DNA from: RFPW01 sp040401595
GTDB taxonomy: Bacteria; Pseudomonadota; Gammaproteobacteria; Burkholderiales; Burkholderiaceae_E
Direction: 5' to 3'
NCBI GenBank assembly: GCA_040401595.1
Contig: JBBAOE010000012.1
Coordinates: forward strand, 54,856 to 118,855
Length of the DNA stretch: 64,000 bases
Numbering within the stretch: the first letter of the stretch is position 1; the number at the start of each line of letters is the position of its first letter. Shown here piece by piece: positions 53,209 through 62,180 of the stretch. The position numbers were made by a program, and so were the translations under genes. The notes beneath the pieces were generated by a model. That model did not search any database. It saw only the letters and a program-made list of their open reading frames with translations, and was not told the origin of the DNA.

Positions 53209-55071
53209 ATGACGAACGCAGTGGAAGTCCGGGTACCGAACATCGGTGATTTTGATTCGGTGGAAGTGATCGAAGTGCTCGTCAAGCCTGGCGATACGGT
53301 CGCAGTCGATCAGAGCCTGATCACGGTCGAGAGCGACAAGGCTTCGATGGAAATCCCCAGCGCATTGGCTGGGACGATTTCCGAGCTCAAGGTCAAGATT
53401 GGCGACAAGATTGCCGAGGGTTCCGTGATCGCATGGCTTCTGGCCAATCAGGCGCAAGAGGCGGGTCATCCAGGCGGGACGCTTCAGGCTCAGGCAACTA
53501 CGGCCCCGGTGGCCGCGCCGGGGCGAGGGCCAGCCCCGGCAGTGGCACCCACCTCCACAGCCCCGGCGGCGCGGACCGTTTCGGATGCGTCAGCTTCGAA
53601 CCCCTCGCCCGGGTTCACGGGTGATGTGGATCACGAGTGTGACCTGATGGTGTTGGGCGCTGGCCCGGGCGGCTATTCGGCGGCATTTCGAGCTGCTGAT
53701 CTGGGCCTGAGCGTGTTACTGGTCGAACGCTATCCCACCTTGGGCGGCGTCTGTCTCAATGTCGGCTGCATCCCTTCAAAGGCTCTGCTTCATGTGGCCT
53801 CGGTCGCCGACGAGGCGCGTCAACTCGCGGACCATGGCATCGGATTCGGGCCCATGCAGGTTGATCTCGATCGCTTGCGGGGCTGGAAGGATCAGGTGGT
53901 TGGCAAATTGACCGGTGGGCTCGCGGGCATGGCGCGCGCCCGCAAGGTTCAGGTGGTTCAGGGCCATGGAGAATTTATTGATCCGCACCACATCACTGTT
54001 GAATCTGCTGGCACACCGCCTGGAGGGGCCGGGTCAAGAACCATCATCCGGTTTCGCCAGGCGATCATCGCGGCAGGCTCTCAAGCCTCAAGCCTGCCAT
54101 TCATGCCCAAGGATCCGCGGGTGGTGGATTCCACCGGCGCGTTGAAGCTGGCGTCCATTCCAAAGAGAATGCTTATTGTGGGTGGTGGAATCATTGGTCT
54201 CGAAATGGGGACGGTGTATTCCTCGATCGGCAGTCGACTTGATGTGGTTGAGATGCTTGACCGGCTGATGCCGGGGGCCGACCGCGATCTGGTGAAGGTA
54301 TGGGAGAAAAAGAATGCCCATCGCTTTGATCGAATCATGCTCAATACCAGGACGGTTTCCGCCCGCGCCGAGTCTGATGGCATTCATGTGCGCTTTGAGT
54401 CGGCTTCAGGTGAATCCCAGATTTCTGCCCCGCAGGAGCAGATTTATGATCTGGTTCTGGTCGCGGTGGGTCGGCGGCCCAACGGCGACCGTATTGGTGC
54501 ACAGCATGCCGGGGTGACGGTGGATGCCCGTGGCTTCATCGCAGTTGACAGGCAGATGCGGACCAACGTCCCTCACATCTTTGCGATCGGTGACCTCGTC
54601 GGTCAGCCCATGCTGGCGCACAAAGCGGTCCACGAGGGGCATGTCGCAGCGGAAGTGGCAGCGGGTCAGAAGCGCTTTTTTGACGCCCGGGTGATCCCGT
54701 CGGTTGCTTATACCGACCCCGAGATTGCCTGGGTGGGGCTGACCGAAGAAGACGCCAAGCGCGAGGGTCTGGCCGTTCGGAAGGCCTTGTTCCCCTGGGC
54801 GGCCAGTGGGCGCGCGATTGCCAACGGTCGCGACGAGGGGTTCACGAAACTGCTATTTGACGAAACCACGCACCGGATCGTCGGGGGAGGGATCGTCGGC
54901 ACGCACGCGGGTGATCTGATCGGTGAAGTGGCATTGGCCATCGAGATGGGCGCTGATGCGGTTGATATCGGCCGCACCATCCATCCGCACCCGACGCTTG
55001 GCGAGTCGATCGGGATGGCGGCTGAAGTGTTTGAAGGCGCCTGCACCGATCTGCCGCCTGTGCGTCGCTGA
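53209..55071 (+). CDS. lpdA: Dihydrolipoyl dehydrogenase, PDH E3, with N-terminal lipoyl domain
   Basis: 620 residues, against about 475 for ordinary E3. An extra N-terminal lipoyl domain (residues 1-80, VESDKASMEIP) and an Ala/Pro hinge precede the flavin domain. FAD binding is shown by LGAGPGGYSAAFRAADLG, the redox disulfide by GGVCLNVGCIPSK, and the C-terminal His-Glu pair by GRTIHPHPTLGE. It reoxidises dihydrolipoyl groups with NAD+. This lipoyl-bearing E3 is common in betaproteobacteria and Neisseria. Confidence 0.96.
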   Translation: MTNAVEVRVPNIGDFDSVEVIEVLVKPGDTVAVDQSLITVESDKASMEIPSALAGTISELKVKIGDKIAEGSVIAWLLANQAQEAGHPGGTLQAQATTAPVAAPGRGPAPAVAPTSTAPAARTVSDASASNPSPGFTGDVDHECDLMVLGAGPGGYSAAFRAADLGLSVLLVERYPTLGGVCLNVGCIPSKALLHVASVADEARQLADHGIGFGPMQVDLDRLRGWKDQVVGKLTGGLAGMARARKVQVVQGHGEFIDPHHITVESAGTPPGGAGSRTIIRFRQAIIAAGSQASSLPFMPKDPRVVDSTGALKLASIPKRMLIVGGGIIGLEMGTVYSSIGSRLDVVEMLDRLMPGADRDLVKVWEKKNAHRFDRIMLNTRTVSARAESDGIHVRFESASGESQISAPQEQIYDLVLVAVGRRPNGDRIGAQHAGVTVDARGFIAVDRQMRTNVPHIFAIGDLVGQPMLAHKAVHEGHVAAEVAAGQKRFFDARVIPSVAYTDPEIAWVGLTEEDAKREGLAVRKALFPWAASGRAIANGRDEGFTKLLFDETTHRIVGGGIVGTHAGDLIGEVALAIEMGADAVDIGRTIHPHPTLGESIGMAAEVFEGACTDLPPVRR

Positions 55072-55168
55072 ACACGGCGACTCGCCGCACCTGCTTGGGG
55101 CCCCGAAGGCCAGCCCAGATTGCGACTTGCCGCACCGGATCGGGGCAGGGCCCTTGTCCGGGAGCGTC

Positions 55169-55372
55169 TCAGCTATCTCGTTCGTTCACGCCGATCCAGC
55201 GCCGCAGCTGCCGCATGAGGCCGATTCGCGACGAGACGCGTTCGGATTTCTCCGGCTTTTGATGGGTGCCTGCGGCACGGCGCAATGCGAGCACGAGGTG
55301 AGGATTGCGGGGCTCGAGGGCGCGGGCGACTCGTCGTTGGGGCTCGCGCCCCGGGTGCTTGGTTTCGCTCAT
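55169..55372 (-). CDS. Small basic hypothetical protein
   Basis: 67 residues, Arg/Lys-rich, with no membrane or signal segment and no recognised domain. Its ATG has AGGAG six bases before it, the main reason to consider it real. It ends 97 bp after the lpdA stop, in the opposite direction. The rest of the 55073-55592 stretch holds no other supported gene, and I see no clear promoter or terminator there. Confidence 0.45.
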   Translation of the reverse strand: MSETKHPGREPQRRVARALEPRNPHLVLALRRAAGTHQKPEKSERVSSRIGLMRQLRRWIGVNERDS

Positions 55373-55592
55373 GGCGTTCTCCTGAAATCCGGTTGATCGG
55401 CTTATGGCCGAGAAACTGGGATAGCGGGCGCCAGGCGTATCAGAAAGCGCTCGGGAGAGGCTTTGGGAGCGTAGCCGGCGACCGCAACGGTGAGTCGGAA
55501 CTCATAGATGACGCTGGGTTGTTACGGGCGCCGCAAGTCTAATGGATTTTTCGTCCCGACAGGGATCGAATATTCGGCTTTCTCGAGTTCCC

Positions 55593-56369
55593 TCAGCTCA
55601 GCATGTTGGTATCGCCACAGACGGAGAGTGCCTGTCCCGAAATCGTAGCGGCGCGAGGACTCGCAAGAAACACGGCATAGTCAGCCAGCTGCTCCGGGCT
55701 GACATATTGTTTGATGGATGTAGCGGAAAAGGCACTGGCTTCGATTTCGGCGAAGCTGACCCCTTTAGCCTGCGCTTTTGCCGTGAGTACGCGGTGCTGC
55801 CGCTCGCCCGAAACGACCCCCGGCAAGAGCGCATTGACGCGGATATTGTCCGGTCCGAGCTCGATCGCAAGCGATCGCATGAAACCGATAACGCCCCATT
55901 TCGCTGCTGCGTATGGGGTGCGCAGTGCGAACCCCAACCGCCCCGCCAGGGACGAAAGATTGAGCACACTGGCGTTCGAAGACGCACGCAGTGCAGCCAC
56001 GCCCAGGCGGGTGCAGTTGAATTGTCCCGTGAGGTCTACGGCGATGCAGCGGTCCCACTCCTCGGGGTCGATGGCGTCGACTTTGCCGGTGGGCCCGGCG
56101 ATTCCCGCGTTATTGATCAGGCAGTCCAGACCGCCCAGATGGCTCAGCGCGGCATCGAACCATTGCTGGACCTGGGTGCGATTGGCCACATCGCAGACCG
56201 TACCGTGAATAGCCGGGTCGGATATTGCCAGTGCTGTGATGGCGGCAGAATCGACGTCGCACACGCACACGCGGGCGCCTTCACGGACAAATGCCTGCGC
56301 AATTGCCAGACCTATTCCCTGGGCCCCCGCGGAAATCATGACGCGCAAACCACTGATTCCGAGATCCAT
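55593..56369 (-). CDS. SDR family oxidoreductase (3-hydroxyacid dehydrogenase-like)
   Basis: 258 residues. The cofactor loop is SAGAQGIGLAIA (the usual TG start is replaced by SA), NNAG is in INNAGIAG, and the active site is YAAAKWG. It resembles 3-hydroxybutyrate or 2-dehydro-3-deoxy-type sugar-acid dehydrogenases. It is divergent from the branched-chain-type transporter operon, with a 159 bp gap, so it may act on the imported substrate. The substrate is not identified. Confidence 0.88.
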   Translation of the reverse strand: MDLGISGLRVMISAGAQGIGLAIAQAFVREGARVCVCDVDSAAITALAISDPAIHGTVCDVANRTQVQQWFDAALSHLGGLDCLINNAGIAGPTGKVDAIDPEEWDRCIAVDLTGQFNCTRLGVAALRASSNASVLNLSSLAGRLGFALRTPYAAAKWGVIGFMRSLAIELGPDNIRVNALLPGVVSGERQHRVLTAKAQAKGVSFAEIEASAFSATSIKQYVSPEQLADYAVFLASPRAATISGQALSVCGDTNMLS

Positions 56370-56528
56370 AAATGCTCCTCAAGATGGGGTTTACCTTGGT
56401 TGACGTGGGATTTATTTGACTTCAGGCTAATGATGGAGCGAAGGCGTGACAAGTCAGGGTCAGTACTGGTTTGACACCGCGCCTCGATCGGTGGACTCAA
56501 TTTAAAACGATTCTGGAGACAATCAATC

Positions 56529-57773
56529 ATGGCCTCATCCGTCAATCAGGGCCGGCGCACTGCTCTGGCTGGAGCGTCTTTGGCAGCCGCTTCCCTCGGG
56601 TTTCCTGCGATCAGCCGCGGGCAATCGGACACGATCCGAATCGGGCATTTGACGCCACGGACCGGCTTTCTTGGGCCCCTCGGTGAGTATGCGGTTCAGG
56701 CAGCTGATATGGCGGTGGCCGAAGCCAATGCTGCGGGCGGTGTCCTGGGACGCAAGATCGAGTTGCTCAAGGAGGACTCCGTCAACCCCCAGACGGCTTC
56801 GACCAAGGCCGAGCGCATGATCGAGCGCGATAAGGTCGCCTGCATCATTGGCGAGATTTCCTCGGCCTCAGCGCTGTCGTTGAGCCAGGTGACGGAACGT
56901 GCCCGTACCTTGTTCATTAATACCGGCGCGAATTCGGACGAACTGCGCGGCAAGGGTTGCAAGAAATACATGTTTCACATCGAAAGCCAGAATTCGATGT
57001 ATGTCAAAACCTGTGGACGATCGCTGCTGGCGCAAGGTCTGGTGAAGGGTAAGAAGTGGTTTTCACTCACGGCTGACTATGCTTTCGGTCATGATCTGCT
57101 TCGGGTTTCCAAGCGGTTCATGGCGGCGAACGGCGGGGACTTCTCGGCAGACAAACTGGTCCCAACGGATGCAACCGACTTTTCGCCCCTGCTGCTTGAG
57201 ATCCGGAACGCCAAACCCGATCTGGTGATTTCGAATCTTGCGGGTAACCAGATCACGAATTTTCTCAAGCAATATTCTGAATTCGGCTTGGCATTCCCTG
57301 TTGCAGGTTTTGGGTTTGACACGGCGCTGGCCTGGGGAGCTGGCCGTGGGAATTTTCTGGGTACGTGGCCAGTGGTTTGGCATCACCTGATCGAGACCGC
57401 TGAAACCAAGAAATTCGTCGCCGAATTCACGAAGCGCTATGGTCGTCCACCCGAAAACCAGGCTTGGGGGGATTACAACGCGGTCCGTCTGACCCTGCAG
57501 GCGATGGCCGAAACCAAGTCGACCGATTCGACCAAGCTGGTTGAACACTTCGAAAAGGGCGCGAAGTTTGGTCTGATGAAGACTCGGGAGGGGTATTTCC
57601 GCAAGGCCGATCACCAGATGATGCATGAGATGTATACGGTGCAGGCCCTGCCGGCGAACGAGATCAAGAACAATTACGATATCTTCCGGTCGTCTGCTCC
57701 AGTGCCTGGACCCAATGAATCGCTGGAGGTCATTGCGACAACGGCGGAAGAAAATGAGTGCAAGATGGCCTGA
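56529..57773 (+). CDS. Branched-chain amino acid-type ABC substrate-binding protein
   Basis: 414 residues, periplasmic binding protein type I (Leu/Ile/Val or amide-binding family). The N-terminus GRRTALAGASLAAASLG carries a twin-arginine pair followed by a hydrophobic core and cleavage near ISRGQS, so Tat export is possible. The mature start IRIGHLTPRTGFLGPLGEY is a classic LivK-type motif. Homologues bind amino acids, urea, amides and aromatic acids; the ligand is open. First gene of a six-gene plus-strand run. Confidence 0.92.
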   Translation: MASSVNQGRRTALAGASLAAASLGFPAISRGQSDTIRIGHLTPRTGFLGPLGEYAVQAADMAVAEANAAGGVLGRKIELLKEDSVNPQTASTKAERMIERDKVACIIGEISSASALSLSQVTERARTLFINTGANSDELRGKGCKKYMFHIESQNSMYVKTCGRSLLAQGLVKGKKWFSLTADYAFGHDLLRVSKRFMAANGGDFSADKLVPTDATDFSPLLLEIRNAKPDLVISNLAGNQITNFLKQYSEFGLAFPVAGFGFDTALAWGAGRGNFLGTWPVVWHHLIETAETKKFVAEFTKRYGRPPENQAWGDYNAVRLTLQAMAETKSTDSTKLVEHFEKGAKFGLMKTREGYFRKADHQMMHEMYTVQALPANEIKNNYDIFRSSAPVPGPNESLEVIATTAEENECKMA

Positions 57774-58645
57774 TTGTGCTCTTTCTTCAACACCTGCTGA
57801 ATGGGCTGCTTGCCGGGGCCTATTACCTGCTGATCGCACTGGGCTTGTCGCTGATTTTCTCACTCGGCGGCATTGTGAACCTGGCGCACGGTGCCTTTTA
57901 CGCGATTGGCGCGTATTTGGCACTGACGATCGGCAACCATCTCGGATTCACCAGTGCGGCGATTCTTTCGCCCCTGGTGGTCGGTTTGCTGGGCGTCCTG
58001 ATTGAGCGCGTCCTTTTTCGCCGTTTCTATAAAAGTGATCCGGCGCTCTCCTTGTTGCTGACGTTCGGATTGGCCATGGTGGCCGAGCAGGTGTTACGGA
58101 TGGTGTTCGGTGCGGCGCCACTCTCCTGGTCTATTCCTCAAGAGTTGCGGGGTCAGATCTTCATTGGCGATTTTGTCTATCCCCGGTATCGCCTGATGAT
58201 TTTGGGCGTGGCGGTGTTCTGCGTGGCCGGGCTTTGGCTGCTCCTGCAACGGACACCCTTTGGGCGGGTGGTTCGCGCCGGAGTGCAGAACCCTGAAATG
58301 TTGGGTGCACTCGGAATTTCGCTGCAACCCTACATGGCCGCTGTTGCATTTCTTGGCGTCGGGCTGGCCGGCTTGGCCGGCGTGATGCTTGCGCCGATTT
58401 TTTCGATCCATCCGGCGATGGGAGCGGAAATTATCACTTCGGCGTTTGTCGTGGTCGTGATCGGTGGGTTGGGATCGTTTTGGGGTGTGGTTCTCGCGGC
58501 AGTGATTGTTGGTGTTACCAAGGGCGCAGTGACTGCGCTGGGCTATCCCGAGCAGTCTGAGGCAGCAATTTATTTGCTGATGCTGCTGGTCCTCCTGGTC
58601 CGCCCGCGCGGTTTGTTTGGGGAACGTATTCAGCGTTTTGAGTGA
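57758..58645 (+). CDS. Branched-chain amino acid-type ABC permease (LivH-like)
   Basis: 295 residues from a GTG at 57758 that overlaps the preceding gene by 16 bp (a GTG at 57776 is possible). It is a LivH-type inner-membrane permease: the start LLNGLLAGAYYLLIALGLSLIFS, then GIVNLAHGAFYAIGAYL, the GAL-type family landmark. Several hydrophobic segments and the Gly-rich GGLGSFWG region complete it. It pairs with the LivM-like domain of the next protein. Confidence 0.92.
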   Translation: MQDGLIVLFLQHLLNGLLAGAYYLLIALGLSLIFSLGGIVNLAHGAFYAIGAYLALTIGNHLGFTSAAILSPLVVGLLGVLIERVLFRRFYKSDPALSLLLTFGLAMVAEQVLRMVFGAAPLSWSIPQELRGQIFIGDFVYPRYRLMILGVAVFCVAGLWLLLQRTPFGRVVRAGVQNPEMLGALGISLQPYMAAVAFLGVGLAGLAGVMLAPIFSIHPAMGAEIITSAFVVVVIGGLGSFWGVVLAAVIVGVTKGAVTALGYPEQSEAAIYLLMLLVLLVRPRGLFGERIQRFE

Positions 58646-58652
58646 ACAGTTC

Positions 58653-61166
58653 ATGCCGCAGAAACGTGATCTTTTATTTCTAGCCATCGGTCTGGTGCTT
58701 TTGCCATTCCTGCTGACCTCGCTGGGATTGGGGGTCAGTTCGGCGACCGAGGTGGTGATTTTTGCAATCGCCTGTATGTCGCTGAATGTGCTGGTGGGTA
58801 CCACTGGCCTGACGTCATTTGGTCATGGCGCTTGGTTTGGGCTCGCCGCCTATGCGGCTGCCCTGGCTCAACAGCACTGGTTTCCTGGATCGATGGTTCT
58901 GCCCCTGTTGTTCGGGCTGGGCGTCGTGATGGCCATTGCGCTGGCGTTTGGTTATCTGATCCTGCGTCGTCGTGGCGTCTATTTTTCCCTGCTGACGCTG
59001 GCGATGTCGGCGATGTTGTACTCGGTTGCCTTTCGCTGGACGGCGTTGACCGGGGGGGAAAACGGTCTGGGCGGAATCACCCGACCGGTATTTGCCGGAT
59101 TCGAACTCGAGAGTGCCCAGGGTTACTACGGCCTGGTGGCCTGCATCGCGATGCTGGCAGGCATCGTTTTGTGGCGGTTTCACCGCTCGCCGCTCGGCAC
59201 GGTTCTCGTTGCCATCCGCGAAAACGAGCAGCGGGCGCGGTTTTTGGGTTATCCAACCAATCACTACAAGCTGATCGCATTCGTACTCTCGACCACATTG
59301 ACCGGTCTGGCCGGGGTGCTGTTGCTCTATAAGAACCGAATGACATCGGCCGAGCCGATCTCGGTCGCCTTCTCGGGCGAGTTGCTGGCGATGGTGATCA
59401 TTGGCGGGATGCGTTCGTTCGTCGGGCCAGCGATTGGAGCGCTGTTCTTCGTGATTTTTCGAGACTATCTGTCGAGCCTGACGGAGAACTGGCTGCTGTA
59501 CTTCGGGCTCCTGTTCGTTGGCTTCATCGTCTTTTCGCCCGATGGGCTCGTCGGACTTTACGCGCGCGTGACCGCACCGTTTCGCAAGAAACAGGTCAAC
59601 GATGCGGCGATGACCTCCCGTCAGGCGGGCGGCACGGCATTGCCAGACTTTCTCAAGCCTCCTCCAGGGCAGGCATTGCCGGTTCTCGAAGTGCGCGGGT
59701 TGCGCAAGCGCTTTGGTGGTATTCAGGCCGTGCAGGGCATTGATTTCACGGTGACTGACCGGACCTTGCATGCCCTGATCGGACCGAATGGGGCTGGCAA
59801 GACGACAGCCTTCAACCTGATTTCCGGCTTGTTCACGCCCGATCAGGGCAGCATCCATCTCAAAGGGCAATCGATTGCCGGTCTGTCGCCCGAGGAGATT
59901 ACTCGAGCGGGAATTGGACGTTCCTTTCAGATCACCAACCTGTTTCCGGCCCTCACCGTTTCGGAAAATGTTCGGTTGGCGGTTCAGGCACGCGATCCGA
60001 AACGGTTTGGGTTCTGGATCAACGCCAGCGCATTGCAGCGGGTCAACGAAGAATCCGGTGCCATCGTTCGGACAATGGGACTGGGTGGCGTTGAAGGGGC
60101 CGAGGCGTCGTCACTGTCCTACGGCGGGCAGCGCCTTCTGGATATGTCGCTGGCACTGGCAACCAAGCCGCGCGTATTGCTGCTCGATGAACCGCTGGCA
60201 GGACTTGCTGCGCTCGAGCGCCATCGGGTTGGAGACCTGATCAAGCAGATTTCGAACGATATTCCGGTGCTTCTGGTTGAGCATGATATCGATCGCGTCT
60301 TTGCACTAGCAGATGCCGTCACCGTGATGAATGAAGGTGCGGTGCTGGTCGATGGTGGGGTCGACGATGCCCGGAATTCCAGGCGCGTCCAGGAGGTTTA
60401 CATTGGCTCGGGATCGCAAGCTTTGGCAGGGCGGCATCGGGAATCGGCAGCTACCGACCAGGAGCTGCTCCGGCTCGATGGGGTCAACACCTACTATGGA
60501 AAGAGCCACATCCTGCGTGACGTGAGTTTCCAGGTTGCAGAGCGCGAAATCGTCGCATTGCTGGGGCGCAACGGTGCCGGCAAATCGACCTTGTTGAAGA
60601 CCATTGTTGGAATCGTCCCCCCTGCCAGCGGTCAGATTTCGCTTGGAGGGGTCGCGATGGCCAACGACACGTCGGCCGAAATTACTCGCCGCGGTATCTC
60701 GTATGTGCCGCAGGGGCGGGGGTTGTTTTCCGGGATGACGGTTGCGGAAAACCTCGAACTCGGCCGGATGCGCCGACGCAATGGCCAGGGCACATTCTGG
60801 GAAGAGGAGCGGATTTTTGAGTTTTTCCCGCGGATTCGAGAGCGCTGGCGTTCGCCAGCCGATTTTCTGTCCGGTGGCGAGCAGCAGATGGTTGCGGTCG
60901 CCCGGGCCTTGTCTGGAGACACCAGGGTTCTGTTACTCGATGAGCCTTTCGAGGGGTTGGCCCCGGCCGTAGTTGAGGAGCTCTTCGAAGCGTTTGACCG
61001 GTTGCGTCAGGAGATTTCGATCGTGATCGTTGACCATCACCTGGATCTTGCCCTGGCGCTTTCGGATCGCACGGTGGCCCTCGAGACAGGGCAGGTGACG
61101 CATATTGGAAATTCGAACCTCCTGTTTCAGGATCTGGAACTGAGGAGGAAAGTGCTGTGGCTATAA
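58653..61166 (+). CDS. Fused LivM permease - LivG ATPase - LivF ATPase
   Basis: About 837 residues from the ATG at 58653 (upstream starts would overlap livH). Three normally separate parts are joined. A LivM-type permease occupies about 1-320 (TTGLTSFGHGAWFG, GGENGLGGITRP). A LivG-like ATPase spans about 340-590 with Walker A GPNGAGKTT near 376, C-loop LSYGGQR near 488 and LLLDEPLAGLA. A LivF-like ATPase spans about 605-837 with GRNGAGKST near 637, LSGGEQQ near 739 and LLLDEPFEGLAP. There is no stop or frameshift in between, so the fusion is real in this sequence. It would form most of the importer from one polypeptide. Confidence 0.92.
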   Translation: MPQKRDLLFLAIGLVLLPFLLTSLGLGVSSATEVVIFAIACMSLNVLVGTTGLTSFGHGAWFGLAAYAAALAQQHWFPGSMVLPLLFGLGVVMAIALAFGYLILRRRGVYFSLLTLAMSAMLYSVAFRWTALTGGENGLGGITRPVFAGFELESAQGYYGLVACIAMLAGIVLWRFHRSPLGTVLVAIRENEQRARFLGYPTNHYKLIAFVLSTTLTGLAGVLLLYKNRMTSAEPISVAFSGELLAMVIIGGMRSFVGPAIGALFFVIFRDYLSSLTENWLLYFGLLFVGFIVFSPDGLVGLYARVTAPFRKKQVNDAAMTSRQAGGTALPDFLKPPPGQALPVLEVRGLRKRFGGIQAVQGIDFTVTDRTLHALIGPNGAGKTTAFNLISGLFTPDQGSIHLKGQSIAGLSPEEITRAGIGRSFQITNLFPALTVSENVRLAVQARDPKRFGFWINASALQRVNEESGAIVRTMGLGGVEGAEASSLSYGGQRLLDMSLALATKPRVLLLDEPLAGLAALERHRVGDLIKQISNDIPVLLVEHDIDRVFALADAVTVMNEGAVLVDGGVDDARNSRRVQEVYIGSGSQALAGRHRESAATDQELLRLDGVNTYYGKSHILRDVSFQVAEREIVALLGRNGAGKSTLLKTIVGIVPPASGQISLGGVAMANDTSAEITRRGISYVPQGRGLFSGMTVAENLELGRMRRRNGQGTFWEEERIFEFFPRIRERWRSPADFLSGGEQQMVAVARALSGDTRVLLLDEPFEGLAPAVVEELFEAFDRLRQEISIVIVDHHLDLALALSDRTVALETGQVTHIGNSNLLFQDLELRRKVLWL

Positions 61167-61176
61167 GGGAGATGGA

Positions 61177-62118
61177 ATGCAAACCGTAGGAATTGTTGGC
61201 GCTGGGCTGATTGGATGTTCCTGGGCAAATGTGTTTGCGCGCTCCGGTTGGAAGGTTCGGGTTTGGGATCCGATTGAATCGCAGCGCGCAAGTGCATTTC
61301 AAAAGATTGCAGGTTCGCTTCATGATCTCGCTGCTGTCGGCTTGGTCGGCGACGCGGCCGAAGCCCAAGCCCGGGTTGAAATTGTGGCTACGCTGGACCA
61401 GGCGCTGGACGGCGTGAGCTATGTTCAGGAAAGTGGACCCGAGCGGCTGGATCTGAAAATCGAAGTGTTCCAGCGTATGGATGCCGTCGCGGACCCTTCG
61501 ACGATTCTGGCGTCCTCAACCTCAGCCATCGTTGCTTCACAGTTCACCGAATCGCTTGCTGGGCGAAGTCGCTGTCTGGTTGCCCATCCGGTCAATCCCC
61601 CCCATCTGGCGCCCGTCGTGGAACTCTGCGGGGCGCCCTGGACCAGTGCTGAAACGAAGCGGTTGGCCAGCGAAATCATGCATGGGATCGGTCAGGCACC
61701 GGTCGATGTCCGCCGCGAAATCGATGGCTTCATCTTGAACCGCCTCCAGGCGGCACTGCTCACGGAGGCGTTTCGCCTGGTGCAGGACGGATATGTCAGC
61801 CCGGAGGATCTGGATCGAACCGTGGCTGATGGACTGGGGCTGCGCTGGGCATTTATGGGGCCTTTCGAGACGATTGAACTCAATGCGCCTGGCGGGATTC
61901 CCGATTACTGCGAGCGGTATGTCTCCTGGTTTCGCCGTTATCAGGCGGATGCTCCTCCGGCTGAAGTTTGGAACGACGAAAACTGGCAACGCGCTGCGCA
62001 GGCCTGGGGCGCAGCACCGAGCCCCGAGCAAATTGCTCGCAAGAGTGTGTGGCGAAATCAGCGTCTCGCCGCGCTGGCTGCGCATAAAAAAACGCAGTCG
62101 ACTTACGCCCCGGAATAA
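61177..62118 (+). CDS. 3-hydroxyacyl-CoA dehydrogenase family protein (L-gulonate/carnitine dehydrogenase-like)
   Basis: 313 residues. The N-terminal Rossmann motif is VGIVGAGLIGCSWAN. The active-site block HPVNPPHLAPVVELCG matches the lambda-crystallin/L-gulonate 3-dehydrogenase and carnitine dehydrogenase branch. These oxidise a free 3-hydroxy acid rather than an acyl-CoA, using NAD+. The C-terminal helical domain (LNRLQAALLTEAFRL) is present. It lies 10 bp after the transporter gene and precedes a BKACE gene, suggesting oxidation of a beta-hydroxy acid to a beta-keto acid. Confidence 0.88.
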   Translation: MQTVGIVGAGLIGCSWANVFARSGWKVRVWDPIESQRASAFQKIAGSLHDLAAVGLVGDAAEAQARVEIVATLDQALDGVSYVQESGPERLDLKIEVFQRMDAVADPSTILASSTSAIVASQFTESLAGRSRCLVAHPVNPPHLAPVVELCGAPWTSAETKRLASEIMHGIGQAPVDVRREIDGFILNRLQAALLTEAFRLVQDGYVSPEDLDRTVADGLGLRWAFMGPFETIELNAPGGIPDYCERYVSWFRRYQADAPPAEVWNDENWQRAAQAWGAAPSPEQIARKSVWRNQRLAALAAHKKTQSTYAPE

Positions 62119-62180
62119 TTGACGGTCGTTTCCGCCGATTGATTCTCGTCCAGTATTCGAAGACCTCAAGGAAGACCAGC

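Noticed and set aside
58815..59870. A 351-codon frame on minus inside the LivM-G-F gene
   Set aside because: Gln/Arg/His-rich composition without any domain; a shadow of the fused transporter gene.
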